The notes under the pieces: generated by a model
The model's input: only the letters and a program-made list of their open reading frames with translations
What the model was told of the DNA's origin: nothing
Databases searched by the model: none
Program-made: the position numbers and the translations under genes
Part shown: positions 5,487 through 6,884 of the stretch, piece after piece
Position numbering within the stretch: the stretch's first letter is position 1
How the letters are laid out: every line of letters starts with the position of its first letter
Assembly: GCA_003228965.1 (NCBI GenBank)
Contig: QIGP01000075.1
Location: 1-6,884 of the forward strand
Length of the DNA: 6,884 bases
Source of the DNA: Gammaproteobacteria bacterium
GTDB taxonomy: Bacteria; Pseudomonadota; Gammaproteobacteria; Steroidobacterales; SZUA-146
Reading direction: 5' to 3'

Positions 5487-6884
5487 GTGCAACAGACAGC
5501 GGTCGCTAAAGAGACTGATGCGCGCAAATTTCTCCTTAAAATTTTGAAACGGATGCCAATGATGCATAGTTTACCGACAACTCGCGAAAAAGCGTGTGAG
5601 ATTAATGTAGATTCAGATCGCTACGGCACGTTTGCTGAAATTGGTGCGGGCCAAGAGGTTGTGCGCTGGTTCTTTCAGGCAGGCGGCGCGGCTGGCACCA
5701 TATCCAAGAGCATTTCCGCCTACGACATGCAGGTCAGTGACGCTATATACGGAGACTGTAAACGTTACGTAAGTCGACAAAGACTAGAAGCCATGCTGGA
5801 GCACGAACAAAACCTGAATCGGGAAAGGCTCTCGGATCAACGTGGTGACACGTCCAGCTTCTTTACGTTTGCCGACACTGTATCGGCGCGTAACTACCAC
5901 GGTACCAACGAGTGCCACGCCTGGATGGGCATTCGATTTCAAGCGACGCCCAAGAGCGCCGACAGCGTAATTGTCATTCACGTTCGCATGCTCGACGACA
6001 ACAATTCCGAACAACAGGACGCATTGGGCGTTGCTGGAGTGAACCTTATTTACGGCGCCTACAAGTATTTCGACAACGTTCGTCAATTGGTTCAATCACT
6101 GGCCGACGGCATCGCACCAGGACGCATTGAAATAGATATGATCGATGTCAGCGGAGCCGCTTTCGAAGAGGTCGACAACCGGGTATTGAGTCTACACCTG
6201 GTTCAACTTGGGTTGACCGGCGCAGCTATGTTCTCTGCAGACGGAACTGTACTGCAGCCCTCTGAAGTGCTACGCAAACGCAATCTTTTGGTTCAGCGTG
6301 GTCGTTTTAGGCCCATTACTCACGTCAATATCGATATGTTGGAAAGCGCACAGGCGCATTTTGAGATTCTGTGCGACGGCGATTCAGGCGAGATTCTTCC
6401 CATCATGGAAATTTCGATGCACAACCTGAAAGAAAATAGTGAAGTGTGTCTGGAGGACTTTATAAGTCGCGCCGACGTTATATCAACGACAGGCTGTATT
6501 GTGATGATTTCAGATTTTCAGGAATACCATCGTCTTGTCGCCTACTTAAGTCGCTACACCGACCGACAAATCGGGCTTGCCCTTGGTCTCGCCACATTAC
6601 AGAGTTTGTTCAACGAGACGTACTACGAGGACCTTGATGGCGGCATTCTGGAGAGTTTTGGGCGGCTCTTCAAAGAGCAAGTAAAGTTGCTGATCTATCC
6701 GTATAAAAACGCCAACACGGGCCAGATCGAGTCGCTCAACAGCCTGAAGCTGCCAGATTCACGTGAATACTTGCTCAACTACCTCAGAGCGAGAAACTTC
6801 GCTATCGCGCTTGACCAGGTGACACACGAGTACCTCGACATTCATTCACCACAGGTGCTAAAAATGATTTCAAGCGGTTCTGAC
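5487..6884 (+). CDS. Large conserved soluble protein of unknown function (family often mislabelled TonB-dependent receptor), 3' end cut by window
   Basis: Open frame of 466 codons running off the right edge. I recall it as a widespread family of about 480-500 residues in proteobacteria and cyanobacteria that databases often call 'TonB-dependent receptor'. That name does not fit: there is no signal peptide, TonB box, plug or beta-barrel pattern. Conserved-looking blocks, numbered from GTG 5487, are VVRWFFQAGGAAGT (58-71), SAYDMQVSDAIYG (77-89), CHAWMGIRFQ (143-152), GVNLIYGA (184-191), LQPSEVL (257-263), FRPITHVNIDMLE (274-286) and GGILESFGRLFK (385-396). No membrane segments are seen. The start is uncertain: GTG 5487 gives a helical N-terminus (ARKFLLKILKRMP), while ATG 5553, 5559 or 5562 gives a protein 22-25 residues shorter; none has a clear Shine-Dalgarno. 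An in-frame TAG at 5445 sets the limit. It lies on the same strand as the c-di-GMP regulator and could be co-transcribed with it. Biochemical role unknown. Confidence 0.85.
   Translation, partial: MQQTAVAKETDARKFLLKILKRMPMMHSLPTTREKACEINVDSDRYGTFAEIGAGQEVVRWFFQAGGAAGTISKSISAYDMQVSDAIYGDCKRYVSRQRLEAMLEHEQNLNRERLSDQRGDTSSFFTFADTVSARNYHGTNECHAWMGIRFQATPKSADSVIVIHVRMLDDNNSEQQDALGVAGVNLIYGAYKYFDNVRQLVQSLADGIAPGRIEIDMIDVSGAAFEEVDNRVLSLHLVQLGLTGAAMFSADGTVLQPSEVLRKRNLLVQRGRFRPITHVNIDMLESAQAHFEILCDGDSGEILPIMEISMHNLKENSEVCLEDFISRADVISTTGCIVMISDFQEYHRLVAYLSRYTDRQIGLALGLATLQSLFNETYYEDLDGGILESFGRLFKEQVKLLIYPYKNANTGQIESLNSLKLPDSREYLLNYLRARNFAIALDQVTHEYLDIHSPQVLKMISSGSD

Overview
The window reads as a piece of bacterial chromosome. 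The tightly packed genes, a two-component/c-di-GMP regulator, thrombospondin-type-3-like calcium repeats and moderate base composition suggest a marine or environmental Gammaproteobacterium. That placement is inference from gene style; no rRNA, tRNA or other phylogenetic marker is present.

Layout. (1) Positions 1-1498, minus strand: most of a BmrA/LmrA-type half-size multidrug ABC exporter, cut by the left edge just after Walker B. (2) Positions 1499-1869: a divergent intergenic stretch with no confident gene. It holds a 34-codon cysteine-containing small ORF (1669-1773) with a good Shine-Dalgarno sequence, followed by what may be a decayed gene start. (3) Positions 1870-3306, plus strand: a secreted-type metzincin metallopeptidase that keeps its zinc site (HELGH...H) and Met-turn. 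It lacks any signal peptide or proper start, and its C-terminal calcium repeat stops abruptly, so it looks like a fragment of a larger extracellular protein. (4) Positions 3307-3603: an A+T-rich regulatory stretch. (5) Positions 3604-5367, plus: a complete REC-GGDEF-EAL response regulator of 587 residues. Its diguanylate cyclase site is intact, but its EAL site has lost at least two catalytic positions. (6) From about 5487 (or 5553) to the right edge, plus: a large conserved soluble protein of unknown function, from a family that I recall being mislabelled 'TonB-dependent receptor'; its C-terminus is outside the window.

How they fit together. The response regulator and the following gene lie on the same strand about 120-185 bases apart and could be co-transcribed, but nothing proves a functional link. 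The exporter is divergent and looks independent. The metallopeptidase seems to be a leftover. I see no CRISPR array, complete insertion sequence, prophage or obvious defence system. The best leads are the predicted conversion of the EAL domain from enzyme to sensor, the trimmed metallopeptidase with a nested beta-domain, the small cysteine-containing ORF beside it, and the unknown-function gene at the right edge.
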